Positions 1 to 10,637 are shown, counted from the stretch's first letter. The stretch: DNA of 30,853 bases from Entamoeba invadens IP1 (GCF_000330505.1 NW_004443692.1:436807-467659), one strand, 5' to 3'. Made by a program: numbers and translations. Notes: generated by a model not told the origin, from the sequence alone.

Positions 1-2269
1 ATCCAGTGGACAAGATGCCAACAAAGTTTGTAAGACGACTTCCGTGGTACAGCAACTGTCGATTAGCATCAGTGCTGAAAGGTTCAAATCGTTGTTTCTC
101 ATTTTCTCTGTCTATTTCGAAGATGTCAACAATCGAGGTTGGCTTTCTATATGAATTGGTTTCTTGATTGTTAATGAAGAACTCCTCAAGTAAATGGTAT
201 CTGTCACTCGTCTTGTCCAGTGCCGTGATCTTTGTTTTAAGTTGTTGGTAATGTGAAAACGTTTCTGCTTGTTCATCGAAATTCATTCCTTCGTCCTCTT
301 CCATCAATTTCATGGCTTCCCCAACATCACACATTGTTTCAACCAATTTCAACTCCGTCTTGATCTTTTCATCGGTGTCGATAAGTCTCATCTCACCAGC
401 AGTTAAAACATGTGGGACATATGTGTAGTACTTTGCAGTCAAGTCCTTCTTCATCACTTCTTTCATCTTCTCATCCAACTCGGAATCTTTTGATATCACA
501 TCAGACAATTTACTTAACACTTTCATGGCTTCTTTCATCTGTTCTATTTTAATTTTACCAAGCGGCATGTTCGCTACGTTAAGACCAGCACTCTTTAATG
601 TTGCAGTCATCATACCTTTATCAAAGATCATTTTAATAAGACGGGCTACCCGAGCATCCAACTTGAACTCCGACGCTCTCTTTTGAATCTCAATCTTCTT
701 CTCTTCTATCTTCTTTTTGGCCTCCGCTGACATCGTTTTCTTTGCATCAGCGTCGTCCTTTCCGGTGTCTAAGGCTTGCATGAAATAGCGCCCACCTTTC
801 TTCTGGAAATTCGTTCTGTCGGCCCATCGATTTCCAGTGCACTCCTCAAATTTCGTTTCCCATTCTTTCTTCATTTCGTCGATGGTTCCTTGCCTTGTTG
901 TTTCTTTTAATGAAGATCCAATTCTTCCCCATTGCCATATCATATGATATCTTTTCGTCCCGTTTCCTGCTATCTGCATGTTATATACAGAATTTGCACC
1001 TGTGTCCATATCAGTTTTTGATAATACAACGTTGTAAACAGTCCATCCATAAACAGGGTCGTCTTCATAGTAAACATAGTGGTATCCTTCCATTGAGTTA
1101 AGTGAATGGACCTTCAAAATTTCAGAGTCCGCAGTTGGCTTAAAAGTCTCTTTAACAATACCCTTGGGGGCATGGTACTTCTCTTTGACTATTTCAGTCT
1201 TCCACTCGCAATTCTCACATAAGTACTTCTCAGCACCTTCTTTGGTCCTCAATTTCATAAACCCTTCATTTCGCTCCGTAAGCTCGTCAACCCATTCCAA
1301 TGTTAAACAAGTCAATGTCTCTTTTGCGTCTTTCATACCTGTTGTCATCTTTGAGGAATTCATGTCCGCTGACGTGGACAAACAAACGGAAGCTTCAGCT
1401 GCATTTTTAACGACAGTTCCTCCATATGACTTCACCATCTCTTGCCAAGCACTGATAGTGTCTCCTAACTCTTTCTTAGTGCCTTGTACAAATATACTCA
1501 TTCCAATCAATTCTTTGTGGACAGGGACGTCATCCTCTGGAGTAGTATCATTTTCAGCTTTAGCCTCGGTCGCAGCACCAGTGGTGGCTGGTGCGTCGTC
1601 TTTAGGATAATCCTCTGGGAATTCCCACTCACTTAAGATCTTTTTCTTGTCTATTTTAGCAAGTTTCTCACCAATAGTTGCTTTAAAGCGCTTGATACTT
1701 TTCAAGTCCGGAGTGGTGTAGTCACACTTCACAAATTCAGTCATGTTACCATGGCAGACTATGCGAACTAAATGATTGGATAACATTTTACAATGGCATT
1801 GTGGGCACTCATCGAGAAGACCAAACTCTAACGCGTCGGCACAAGCATCTAATACAGTGTCGTTGTCAACTTTCTTGTCGAACTTTTGTCCATTCTCTTC
1901 CATTAACTGTCGTATGATTTTGGGAGTAACGCCAGAAAGTTTGTCGCGAGCTTCCCAAAACCTTTCATTGATTTCTTTGAATTCCTTTTCTTGATCGTCA
2001 GTCATTGGAAAGTCGTCTTGCATTTCCTCTTTAAGAGCAAGAAAGTCGTCCCATCTCAGTTTGTCCCATCCTTTTGTGGTTGTCAGTTTGGTGTTTTTAA
2101 AGGCGCTTGTGTTTTTGATACATTCGCCGTGATTCCATTGTACTTCTACCCCATCGTGAAAACGAGACTTGACTTCTTTGCCATATTTTAACTCACCTTG
2201 TTCAATGGTTTGACCACATGATTTGCAAGAACCACGACTCGTCTTCGAGTACTCAAACCTATAAGACAT
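1..2269 (-). CDS. PARP1-like poly(ADP-ribose) polymerase, C-terminus beyond the window
   Basis: The reading frame is open from ATG 2269 to the left edge, about 756 residues, with no intron. Domains in order are: an N-terminal PARP-type zinc finger with C15, C18, H47 and C50, the same spacing as finger 1 of human PARP1; a PADR1-like zinc ribbon (CPQC, then two more Cys, about residues 150-185); a BRCT-like region (about 260-350); a WGR domain with the motif WQWGRIG (about 425-510); a helical regulatory domain; and the start of the ADP-ribosyl-transferase fold with YHGSR and NFVGILSTG at the edge. The His of the H-Y-E triad is present; Tyr and Glu lie outside the window. Family knowledge implies a nuclear DNA-break sensor that uses NAD+ to modify proteins. 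An in-frame ATG at 2281 is an alternative start adding four residues; 2269 leaves the usual short leader before the finger. Confidence 0.93.
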   Translation of the reverse strand, partial: MSYRFEYSKTSRGSCKSCGQTIEQGELKYGKEVKSRFHDGVEVQWNHGECIKNTSAFKNTKLTTTKGWDKLRWDDFLALKEEMQDDFPMTDDQEKEFKEINERFWEARDKLSGVTPKIIRQLMEENGQKFDKKVDNDTVLDACADALEFGLLDECPQCHCKMLSNHLVRIVCHGNMTEFVKCDYTTPDLKSIKRFKATIGEKLAKIDKKKILSEWEFPEDYPKDDAPATTGAATEAKAENDTTPEDDVPVHKELIGMSIFVQGTKKELGDTISAWQEMVKSYGGTVVKNAAEASVCLSTSADMNSSKMTTGMKDAKETLTCLTLEWVDELTERNEGFMKLRTKEGAEKYLCENCEWKTEIVKEKYHAPKGIVKETFKPTADSEILKVHSLNSMEGYHYVYYEDDPVYGWTVYNVVLSKTDMDTGANSVYNMQIAGNGTKRYHMIWQWGRIGSSLKETTRQGTIDEMKKEWETKFEECTGNRWADRTNFQKKGGRYFMQALDTGKDDADAKKTMSAEAKKKIEEKKIEIQKRASEFKLDARVARLIKMIFDKGMMTATLKSAGLNVANMPLGKIKIEQMKEAMKVLSKLSDVISKDSELDEKMKEVMKKDLTAKYYTYVPHVLTAGEMRLIDTDEKIKTELKLVETMCDVGEAMKLMEEDEGMNFDEQAETFSHYQQLKTKITALDKTSDRYHLLEEFFINNQETNSYRKPTSIVDIFEIDRENEKQRFEPFSTDANRQLLYHGSRLTNFVGILSTG

Positions 2270-2281
2270 GTTCAGTGTCAT

Positions 2282-3794
2282 CCCTCTATTATGTGTTTGT
2301 AGTTTTACAGCCTTTTATTATAAATCCCTACAATCGCTCCGTTTTTATTTTATTTTTGAGCGAAATACTCAACAGGGCATTTCTCGCCTGTCGAGTTTTT
2401 CGAGTTTTGAAAACAAGAAAGTGGGTCTTTTTATATTTGAACATTTTGGGGAATTATAAAGGAGTGGTAAAATTGAAGCGGACTGTGTTTTTGTCTTTTC
2501 AAAAGTATATTTCGTAGCCACACACAAACTCAAAGAAAGGGAAATCACAGTAATTTAGGAAATAAAAGATGTTCGGAACTGTTAATTAGTTATTCCTCAA
2601 AAGGGTATCAAGTAGTAAAAAAAAAGTATTGGGACTTTTTCCTGTTATTTTGTAATATAAAAGAGTGTTTACAAATAAATTTAACACACAAAAATGAATA
2701 TTTGTTCAGGGGTATAGTTTTTTTAATAATTAAAGAAATCGTTCAATTGAAAGAAGTGAGGGTTTTTGATCTTGAACATTGGTTCATCAAACATGATTAC
2801 GGATTAAAGAAAAGAGCTCAAAAGGGTGAACAACAGTATTCTTATCTCGATGTATTATATTAGTGATTTATAAGTTTGTTGTTTAAATCTAGATAATAAA
2901 TTAATTTTATTAGGATTTAATAAGTTTTATTATATAAAATAGTTATTAATAGAAGTAACATTTTGAATAATTATATTGATATTTCTTTATAACAATTTAA
3001 GATTTTAATGAATGTTTGATAATCATTCAATTATAAATGTCTTCTTTAATGATAATTTTATAAAGGTGTTTATTATTGTCGAAATATGACTTTTATATCA
3101 AATACACAAAACAAACAGTACACTTAATTGTTTAAAAAGTCATGATCGTTGTAATAACGAGTTTATATTATTTATGAACAAAAAATTATAATAAATATGA
3201 AGTAATATTTTCACAATGAATGAAAGTGGAATCTACACTATTTTTGCACACCAATTATTTAGAATATAAACATTTAAATAAAAAAAATTATTTATATTAT
3301 CGTTTTTTAATTTGATAATTTTATCAAATAGAAACATAGATTTAGTGTTTCATCCAAATTATTTTACATTTGAATGTGTCAGTCATTTTATATTCTTAAA
3401 TAAAAAATTGAATATTTTCTCTCTATACTTATTGAAAAGAAATGAAACTACCAAATGAAAACTTGTTTTAACTATAACTGTATTAAAACAAATTGATGGA
3501 GAATTAAATAATACCACAAGGTGAGTTTTGCCAATTGCAAAAAAAGAAATCAAACTATTTTATAAAATGTATCGACTTTCTTCTCTCAATCAGATATATA
3601 TTGACTGATTGGCTAGTTTAAAAATAGTTTTTGTTTTTTATTATTTGGATCAAAACAGGCGATATTTTTTTCACAATTCGAATCGTTTTTCCATTAATTT
3701 TTAAGGAATCAAAAAATAAGTTCTAATAAGGTGTTTGTGATTCAAAATAACCAAACCAAAAAGAAACACCAAATCTTTCAATTACCATTTTCAG
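2282..3794. other. 1.5 kb AT-rich intergenic region
   Basis: No convincing coding frame is seen on either strand. The PARP-proximal part (2282-2520) has somewhat higher GC and a small hairpin: nine-base arms at 2368-2376 and 2387-2395 pair at eight of nine positions. The centre is nearly pure A/T. A nested pair of inverted repeats lies at 3552-3630, close to the start of the RalGAP-like gene. The region presumably holds the divergent promoters of the two flanking genes. Confidence 0.6.
3552..3630. repeat. Nested inverted repeat upstream of the RalGAP-like gene
   Basis: Outer arms AAACTATTTT (3552-3561) and AAAATAGTTT (3621-3630) are perfect complements. Inside them CAATCAG (3587-3593) and CTGATTG (3605-3611) form a second perfect stem with an 11-base loop. 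AT richness makes short inverted repeats common here, so a function is uncertain. Confidence 0.4.
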
Positions 3795-6700
3795 ATGTTT
3801 ACATCTACTGCTCAAACACTCGGACTTTTGCAACTCTCCTCAGAAACTAACTTATTAAACACATATGATAAAGAAATACAGTCCGGAATTGTCAGTCTGA
3901 TCTGCAAGCAATTTTTCTCGATGGAGACAGACATCAAGCAGCACTGCACTTCCGTCAACCACATTTCTTTTGTACTGGAAGTCATCGCTGCTGGGTTTAA
4001 AATGGATTTGAACTTCTCCGACCTCATCGAACAGTGTATAGACCTTTATGAGTTTGTTTTGTTTAGTCTTTAGAACACACCGACGTCAAATTTCATTTCT
4101 CCATATAGCTTTAATTAGTGGTGCATAACAATTCCATAAGTTAATTTATAAGTCGATAGAATTAATAGTTTTACCATTATAACTTTATTATATTATTATA
4201 GTTTCAACGTGTGACTGAGAATCAGGATGTGGTTTGTGCAGCGACAACACTTACCAGAAATCATTGAGAACAATTTTAGTGAGTATCTGGAGACTATTTT
4301 ATTGCACCTGACACTTGTATTCAACCATGCACCGTCCACCCCACAACAAAAAGCATATGAAACATTATGCAAAAGAGTGATAGGAATTTTCCAGGCGTTA
4401 TATCCCACCATCAGAGGGACGAAGACAGAAGGCGTGTTTGTAAGAGCGTCTGTTGCTGTGATGGAGGATGCGTACAACGCACAAAACTATATTGTTATAT
4501 CAGAAACAGTGAGATTTTTCCATGTAATTTGGGTCGCTTTTCAAACTTCCGACACATTATTATGGTATGTGTTACATAGCAGATACACAAAGTGGATAAT
4601 CCACCAATCTGTAGCGACGTCTTGGAAAGAAACGCTTCTCACAGTCGAAAGGGGGCTGATCTCGCTTTTGGAGGGACAAGATAGTTGCATTCTAACAGCG
4701 GCAACGTCGAACTTTGAGGTGAGCTCTACGTACCAATCGACGTACTTACTGTGGTTCTTCCTCAAATTTCTTCGTTTGTTGAATGATATATCTTTGTAGA
4801 TGATCGATGAGTCGTTTATTCAATAACGAATAGATTTGGGAGGTAATTTGTGTGATGTTGAGAAGGCTGATGTTCATAGCAGCTTATTGCAAGCCGTAGG
4901 ATCCTTTGTTGATCTATTGTTGCCAACCACATTAAATGGGAATGACATTTTGAGGTTTTTTTGTGATGTGTTGTACCAAACAGTGATATACAAAGACCAC
5001 AGAATTTTTTACAAGTCGATCAACACTGCACTGGTGATATTTACAAAAATTCTGATCACGAAATACCCGGTCACTACGTTATCAAATGAATACATGGTGA
5101 AGGTTGAAAGAGTACTCTCGAAATCATTGAGTTCAATTAACATCCAAATCATATACTGTGTGTTGGAGTGTTGCAATGTTTGTTTACTCGTTGTTTACGC
5201 ATTGTTTGGTGTGGTGAAATCGCAACTAACAAATAGAAATTGATCAAAACACTGCCAACGATATGCACGTATCTCTACTCTGAAATTTTAAGCGCGATGA
5301 ACCGTATTACGATCGAACCAAAAGGAACGACTTCGGAAATTCGACCTATTGCAATTGAGTTGCTCACTGAAATACAATTTGAGATGACTTCACAACGAAA
5401 TGGATTGAACGACGGCAATAGTAATACATCATTGATGTCGGACTTGATGGATATCAGTTTCAACTTACTCACGCTTGACCCTGAAAATGCAGATGGCGTG
5501 TTTCTGGTGTTAAGTCGATTGATTGTGAGTATGTGTGTTCTTAATGATGGGTTTGTGTTGGTCAACAAACTTTTAGACCACTTTCTAAGTCTTCTTTCTG
5601 CGAATTACACGGACTGGTTTTCGAAAACAAAAGACCCTGAAAATACATTGCTGGACTTTTTTGAAGAGGTTGCGAGACACGCCAAGCAATTTGAGTTAAA
5701 AACGGTCAAGGCGATATTTGGACTGATTCAACAGTTTATCACGTATCGAATGGACTCTTTGGATATGCTGGATCCGATTCTTACTGTCTTCATGTCGTTT
5801 TTCGGTGTGTGTTACTTGTCTTTGTCGAAACAAGAGTTGTTGTTTGTGAGAGATTTGATGGACAAAGTTGCGAATGCTGTTGGTGGAGATGTTTCCCGGT
5901 TGTCTGGATTTACTTTTGACATCAAACTCATGAATGTGTTAGCACAAACGTACTTCAGTCGAAATCTATTGAACACCACCATTGACGAGAAAATTGTTAT
6001 GTGTGAACTTCAGAAGAGAAATATTGTATTCAAAGACCAAATCAGAGTGTTCTATGTGTTTGAGAATGCGATCATCTCGTTGATACAAGTGCCATGGGTT
6101 GAGAACACGGTAACTTGCATAGTCAGAAACCGATACGGCAAGAATGTGTACTGCTTTGAGTATAATGACGAAAACCATAATTGGGTGATGCGGGATTTAG
6201 TCGAACAGAAGGTCGAATATACCGAACGACCAAAACGGAAGTTCAATCCGACGTGGGCGACGGACGTTCAATTTTTAAATGTGTTTGAAATCGATAAGAA
6301 TGCGACAGAATGTTTCAAAGAGAAATACAAACAGATGGGAAGTGGCGTGTTGGATTTGCCAACAGTAATCACAGAAAAAAGATGGGAAGAACAGGACTGC
6401 AATGTCCTTAACACGTGTTTCCTCCAAAGGATGCTGAGTACTGTGATGAACTTTAACAACTTGACACAACCGCCCGTGGAAGTGTTATTACCTGGCGAAG
6501 AGTTGTTTGATAAATTACGAGGACTCGACCATGTGTCGTGTATACCGAATCTGGATGTGAGTGTACAAGCCCAAAAAGTCACTCAAGAGTACTTAGAATT
6601 TGTGAATCGACTTGGAACAATCGAACGTGTTGATGACGGAGAACATACATTCAATGAACAACATTATTTGAATGGAGGATGTCAGTTGACCTATCATGTT

Positions 6701-7993
6701 GATGTACTTAATAATGAAGATACGAAAACACAGAGTGCGCTGGAGCTGTCAAGCTCCCCGAAGTTGAATGACAAAAGTGAACTGAAAAAAGTAACGATTG
6801 TTTGGGGAGGGTCGGAGGATATTGTCATGGAAAATACACCAAATTTTGTGATTCAAATTATTCCAACGACAAGCGAACTCTTCTTGATTCGAAGTTCGAG
6901 GAAGGTTGGGATCTTAATTGAAAACCAGTTGTGCCCCTTCGAACTACTACAAAACCTGATTCAGTCAAGTCTTCTGTCATACACATGGAAATGCGAGACT
7001 CCAAGAAAACTATTTGAGAAGAGAACGAGAAGACTGTTGGAAGTTGCGTCATACCTTGACACCGTGTACACGTCAGTCACGACACATTCACTCTTCTCGG
7101 CAGAATTTATAGTCAAAACAATTCCTGTTGATTTCAGAAACACGTCAGTCATTGAAGTACAACGACCGAAACCACAAGGACTAAGTAACTCCGCTTCACA
7201 AAAGATGTTCAACGGTAACTCTCCGTTAGCACCGAAAGATTTATCTTCAAAATCACCATCAAGTAAAAGTCCGTATAATCATATGAGACGTAACGTCGAG
7301 GCTAATGCAAGACCGAACACACTGGCTTCACCTATGGAAAGAAAGTTCACGACATCCCCACAGAAATTGGTAGAAGAGTTGGTGCTGACACCAAGTTCTC
7401 CTGTTACAACGTTCACATCTGGAAGTATCAACACTGGCTCAACCTCTCCACAAAACGTGAATACGAACACAAGAGGAGCTTGGGGACAAGTAACGTCTGA
7501 TGGAAAGAAAACCCAAACAAGGACACCGACTTCGAGAAAAACGTTTATAGATGGGTCTAAGAGGAGATCTTTAATACCAAGAAATATCGCGACGTTACAA
7601 AATGAAGTCAAAAAGGATGACGCGAAAGTCGAAGGAGAGAAAACAAGCACAGAAAGTAAAGAAGAAGTCACTCACGTAAAGAAAGACCCACTCCAGAAAA
7701 GAACTCTTGTCCAAACACAAAGCCAATCAACACTCCACACATCACCTCCAGCTGCTGTACAACAAATGGAAGTGAAAGCACAAGACGACCAAAGTAAAGT
7801 TGCTCTATTCAAGTCACCAACTCACTTGCAACCACCCACTTCAAAACTCTCGTTACCCACTACAGGTCCAAATCAAATTGCACCACTCCCACCTACTCCA
7901 CAAACACAACAACAGACACAACAACCATCGTTGCAGAGAAGAGCATTCTTTAATAAGAGAGCAACTCAACACCAATCTATCGATGGTAAGTGA
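3795..7993 (+). CDS. RalGAP beta/tuberin-type Rap-GAP domain protein, four exons
   Basis: Exons are 3795-4051, 4226-4773, 4834-5177 and 5237-7993 (3906 nt, 1301 aa). The frame closes across all three introns. Alpha-helical HEAT-like repeats fill residues 1 to about 600. The first splice joins CIDLYE to MWFVQ, resembling the CVDVYTDW segment I recall from human RALGAPB; WFFLKFLHL resembles its WFRFLHML. A Rap/Ran-GAP-like domain covers about 800-970 (YLEFVNRLGTIERVDDG, then VTIVWGGSEDI). In active members a GND motif with the catalytic Asn thumb precedes that strand; here the position reads SELKKV, so the Asn is missing, as expected of a beta-type non-catalytic subunit. The last 280 residues are Ser/Thr/Pro/Gln-rich and probably disordered. 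The inferred role is scaffold or partner subunit of a GAP complex for Ral/Rheb-like GTPases. A TSC2-type relative is the main alternative. Confidence 0.8.
4052..4225 (+). other. Intron 1 of RalGAP-like gene (long, CAG acceptor)
   Basis: The donor is GTTTGT at 4052. The obvious TAG acceptors at 4108 and 4201 both lead to an in-frame stop within a few codons. Only the CAG ending at 4225 restores the frame used by exon 2 and gives a junction that fits the family. At 174 bp it is about three times longer than the other introns here. Confidence 0.6.
4774..4833 (+). other. Intron 2 of RalGAP-like gene
   Basis: This is a 60 bp intron with donor GTTTGT and acceptor TAG, phase 1. It removes two in-frame stops and joins FLKFL to HLGGNL. 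Confidence 0.85.
5178..5236 (+). other. Intron 3 of RalGAP-like gene
   Basis: This is a 59 bp intron with donor GTTTGT and acceptor TAG, phase 0. It joins LECCN to KLIKTL. The same donor and nearly the same length as intron 2 support both calls. Confidence 0.85.
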
Positions 7994-8812
7994 TCCTATT
8001 TTTTTAGAATATTTATTAAAACATTATTAACTATTAACTATTAAAAATATTTATTTATTTAACACGTTTCTGTTTCCAAAGACATTTTAAAACAACAAAT
8101 TTTTTGCTTTACCAATCGAATTATTTTGCATTTTTGTTTTTAAACAATTATTTTCAATAATATTTTAAAAATCAATACTTATCTTGAAATTATTAATTAT
8201 TGTAAAAACACCAAAAATATTAAAAAACAATGAAAATAAGGTCGTCGATTGTAACACTGTTGTGTTTAAATCGACAATCGACACATGATTTTTGACTTGT
8301 GGGTCTGTGTCATTTACGCGCACGTTTACGCGACCCAGTTTAATGAATATTAAAATGTATTAAATTAAATGTATTGTCCGTAGTATAAGTGTTATGCCTA
8401 CAAAAGGCATTGTCGCGGAACACATTTTATTCTTTGTGATGTGTGTAGGGGAAAGGTGTGCGTAAATGAAACATAAAGACCAATTAAAAATATGGGTTGA
8501 TTCACAGAGTACTTTATTATCTCAAAAAAAGTTAAGAAATAAATTAATTAATAATAATCTTAGTTGTTTTTGTTGTAATGTCTTATTGTTATTTTACTAA
8601 GATCGTTGCAAAAAAATGTTGTCAGAAATGCGAACGGTTATTTCAACTATTATTTCAAAAATAAAAAATGCAAAATTTAAAAATTTTAACAATAATTTTT
8701 TTTTATAAAACAAAAAATAAATGGAACGTGAACGTGTTAAAGATGTGAAGTGTTAATAAGGAATGATTATGGAGAATGAAAACTTGAAATATAATCAAAA
8801 GGAATTGAAGCA
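7994..8812. other. Intergenic region between convergent genes
   Basis: This is the 3' flank shared by the RalGAP-like gene and the receptor-like gene. Most of it is A/T-rich with no coding frame. The exception is 8241-8481, which is richer in G+C and highly self-complementary and is listed separately. Confidence 0.6.
8241..8481. ncRNA. Candidate structured RNA (or MITE-like foldback), unidentified
   Basis: About 240 bases stand out from the A/T-rich flanks. A first hairpin pairs GTCGATTGT (8244-8252) with ACAATCGAC (8274-8282). Stacked on it, AACAC (8253-8257) pairs with GTGTT (8262-8266) around a TGTT tetraloop, leaving a 7-base bulge. A long-range stem then pairs TCATTTACGCGCAC (8310-8323) with GTGTGCGTAAATGA (8456-8469), 14 consecutive pairs including one G-U. 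It continues through an internal loop into GGTCT (8302-8306) with AGACC (8477-8481). Inside lie a hairpin ATGCCT/AGGCAT near 8394-8407 and one ACACAT/ATGTGT near 8420-8446. No coding frame runs through it. I matched it to no known snRNA, SRP, RNase P or tRNA. Strand is unknown; the G-U pair favours transcription of the plus strand. Confidence 0.45.
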
Positions 8813-10471
8813 TTAATCAATTAAATCGATATATTGGCTCTTGATATTTTGCCTCTTGAAGTAAACAAACCCAACGACCGCCACTGTTACCCCCGTTAAC
8901 ACAAAGAATATTGCTAACAATATTTTGCTTGAACCACTCTTTTTTGCTTCAACTTTCTTTACAAGTTGTGTTTGAGTATTTGTGGGTGTCTCTTGAGGGT
9001 TAACAACCTTTATTGGAGTTGTTAATGTGGAAGGTTGATGGTGTGGCTGTTGAATGACTTCTTCTATTTGTTTAATTGGTTTATGTGGGCGTAATAGTTG
9101 TGTGCGTTTCTTGTTCTTTTCAATCTCTCGAAGTCGTCTGGCTTTAGTCTCGTCAATCCATTTCTTACGTGAAACAACACTACTTGGCGCCCAGTGGGGA
9201 ACAGCTCTCTCTTCTATGAGTCGACTCTCCACCGCTGTTATCGATGAGGGAACAACATCAATAAACACTTCCGCTTCTCCATGAGAGTCCCGAGTCGCTT
9301 CAGCAACTCTCACTGTTATTTTCTTCTCGTTTTGGTCGACATTTTTCCACTCGACAGAACTCTGAGCTTTGTCGACTTTTTTTAAGACCATTGTAGCAAG
9401 ACATTTACTGTTGTAAAACAAATTTTCGAAAACACTGACTTTGATGTCAACGGTTGTGAGCGAATTTCCAGTTTTGATAATCACTTTGTCCCCAATTGGA
9501 ACGACTACATTGTAATAGGCGGCAGTGGTCTGCGCGCCTGTTAAATCGCAATGGTCAGAGGAATGGTGACACTCATCAAAATTAATGATCTCTTTAAAGG
9601 GTGTTGTGATTTGTTGTGCGTTTTTAATATCACTATGTGACAATTTGGTGTTGGAAATGGGTCGTATTGCAAAGGGTAAATCCGTCTTTTTCATGCCAAT
9701 GAGTTGAACGATGAGTTGTCCGGGGTTGGACTCAACTGTATATACTTCACCGTACCCAGAAGGGCATTTTGTCGTGGCAACATTTTGAGTTTGTTTACCA
9801 CATTCTGAGTAAAACGCGAGTTTGAAATTGTGGGGATTTGGCGAACAAGTTTTAATCACAAAAGTCGACCTTTGTGACACTGAAAATCTCTTCCAAAAGA
9901 CAAAGCTTGAACCCTCTTTGAAAAAAGAGTTTTTGTTCATCGTAGTGAAGAATGGGATTGTTTGTATTTGCGCAGTAAAACAGACACTCCCCGGCAATCC
10001 AGTTGTCGTAGCGCTCTCTGTCTTTGGCGAAGAAGTGATTTGTATTTGTGTTGAGTATCGATATACCCCATTTGCAAAGAGAGCCAAATAATATACTTTA
10101 CCGGCTGGTAGAGTGATACTCAGTTGGTTCTTGAAGTTGGTCAACTCCGTCTTTTGGTCGCATGAATTAACTGAAGTGTCTGTTGGGCACATCGTTGAGA
10201 TTCGAACAAACAACGAAACAGGAGGAATTGTTTGTGACGTTCTAATAGTTAAATGGGCTTGCTGAGACAATTTGTTGTGAAGCTTATACCACACCGTGTG
10301 GTCATTCATCGAATCTCCACACCCCGGAAATGACATCGATTGGTGTTTGTTGTTTGGGACCTCCAATGTAATTGTCTTCAACGAGTCTGCTACGTCGATG
10401 TCGATCCCCTCCGCATTTTCACATGTAAATTGCTGCGAAAAAACAGACACAAAGAATAACACAAGGAACAT
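8813..10471 (-). CDS. Type I membrane protein with YxxPhi tail, resembling cysteine-protease-binding (CPBF) receptors
   Basis: The protein has 552 aa. A hydrophobic signal peptide (MFLVLFFVSVFS) is followed by three Cys-containing beta-rich lumenal modules at about 20-150, 160-285 and 290-415. These resemble bacterial pre-peptidase C-terminal (PPC) domains: CG..., then VWYKL, short strands, and aromatic-rich ends. A Lys/Arg-rich stalk (about 430-470) follows, then one membrane segment (about 516-538) and a 14-residue tail containing YIDL (547-550), a YxxPhi sorting signal. Signal peptide, PPC-like repeats, one C-terminal membrane helix and a YxxPhi tail are the plan of the Entamoeba CPBF receptors, which carry hydrolases to lysosomes and phagosomes. 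This copy is shorter than the 90-130 kDa CPBFs I recall, so the link is tentative. It shares a 166 bp divergent promoter region with the papain-like gene at 10638. Confidence 0.6.
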   Translation of the reverse strand: MFLVLFFVSVFSQQFTCENAEGIDIDVADSLKTITLEVPNNKHQSMSFPGCGDSMNDHTVWYKLHNKLSQQAHLTIRTSQTIPPVSLFVRISTMCPTDTSVNSCDQKTELTNFKNQLSITLPAGKVYYLALFANGVYRYSTQIQITSSPKTESATTTGLPGSVCFTAQIQTIPFFTTMNKNSFFKEGSSFVFWKRFSVSQRSTFVIKTCSPNPHNFKLAFYSECGKQTQNVATTKCPSGYGEVYTVESNPGQLIVQLIGMKKTDLPFAIRPISNTKLSHSDIKNAQQITTPFKEIINFDECHHSSDHCDLTGAQTTAAYYNVVVPIGDKVIIKTGNSLTTVDIKVSVFENLFYNSKCLATMVLKKVDKAQSSVEWKNVDQNEKKITVRVAEATRDSHGEAEVFIDVVPSSITAVESRLIEERAVPHWAPSSVVSRKKWIDETKARRLREIEKNKKRTQLLRPHKPIKQIEEVIQQPHHQPSTLTTPIKVVNPQETPTNTQTQLVKKVEAKKSGSSKILLAIFFVLTGVTVAVVGFVYFKRQNIKSQYIDLID

Positions 10472-10637
10472 CTTTTTTATAGTTCTTTTTGGTGATTTTC
10501 AGTTAGTAAACAGCAAAACCAAAACAATTATTTTTACTAGAATTAATACATTTTAAATCTATTACAATTAAACTATTTATTATAGTTTCTTTTATTATAA
10601 TTGTAATCAAAGAAAACGATGAACTCAAAAGTGAATA
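10472..10637. promoter_or_regulatory. Shared divergent promoter region
   Basis: These 166 bp separate the start codons of the receptor-like gene (minus) and the papain-like gene (plus), so both promoters must lie here or overlap the genes. GATGAACT at 10618-10625 matches the amoebic GAAC core element AATGAACT at seven of eight positions, 13 bases before the plus-strand ATG. No other element is clear. Confidence 0.35.

Noticed and set aside
1164..1610. 148-residue plus-strand frame in the PARP gene
   Set aside because: It is antisense to the continuous PARP frame, which has clear domains.
2596..2827. Direct repeat CTCAAAAGGGT (2596-2606 and 2817-2827)
   Set aside because: It is an eleven-base coincidence with no further similarity in the flanks.
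4232..4279. A second GTTTGT...TAG intron of 48 bp in the RalGAP-like gene
   Set aside because: The frame does not close with the neighbouring exons, and it would remove residues (LPEIIENN) that fit the family.
8370..8400. U2 snRNA, because of a GTAGTAT sequence
   Set aside because: The conserved U2 5' hairpin and Sm site are not present around it; seven bases alone are chance.
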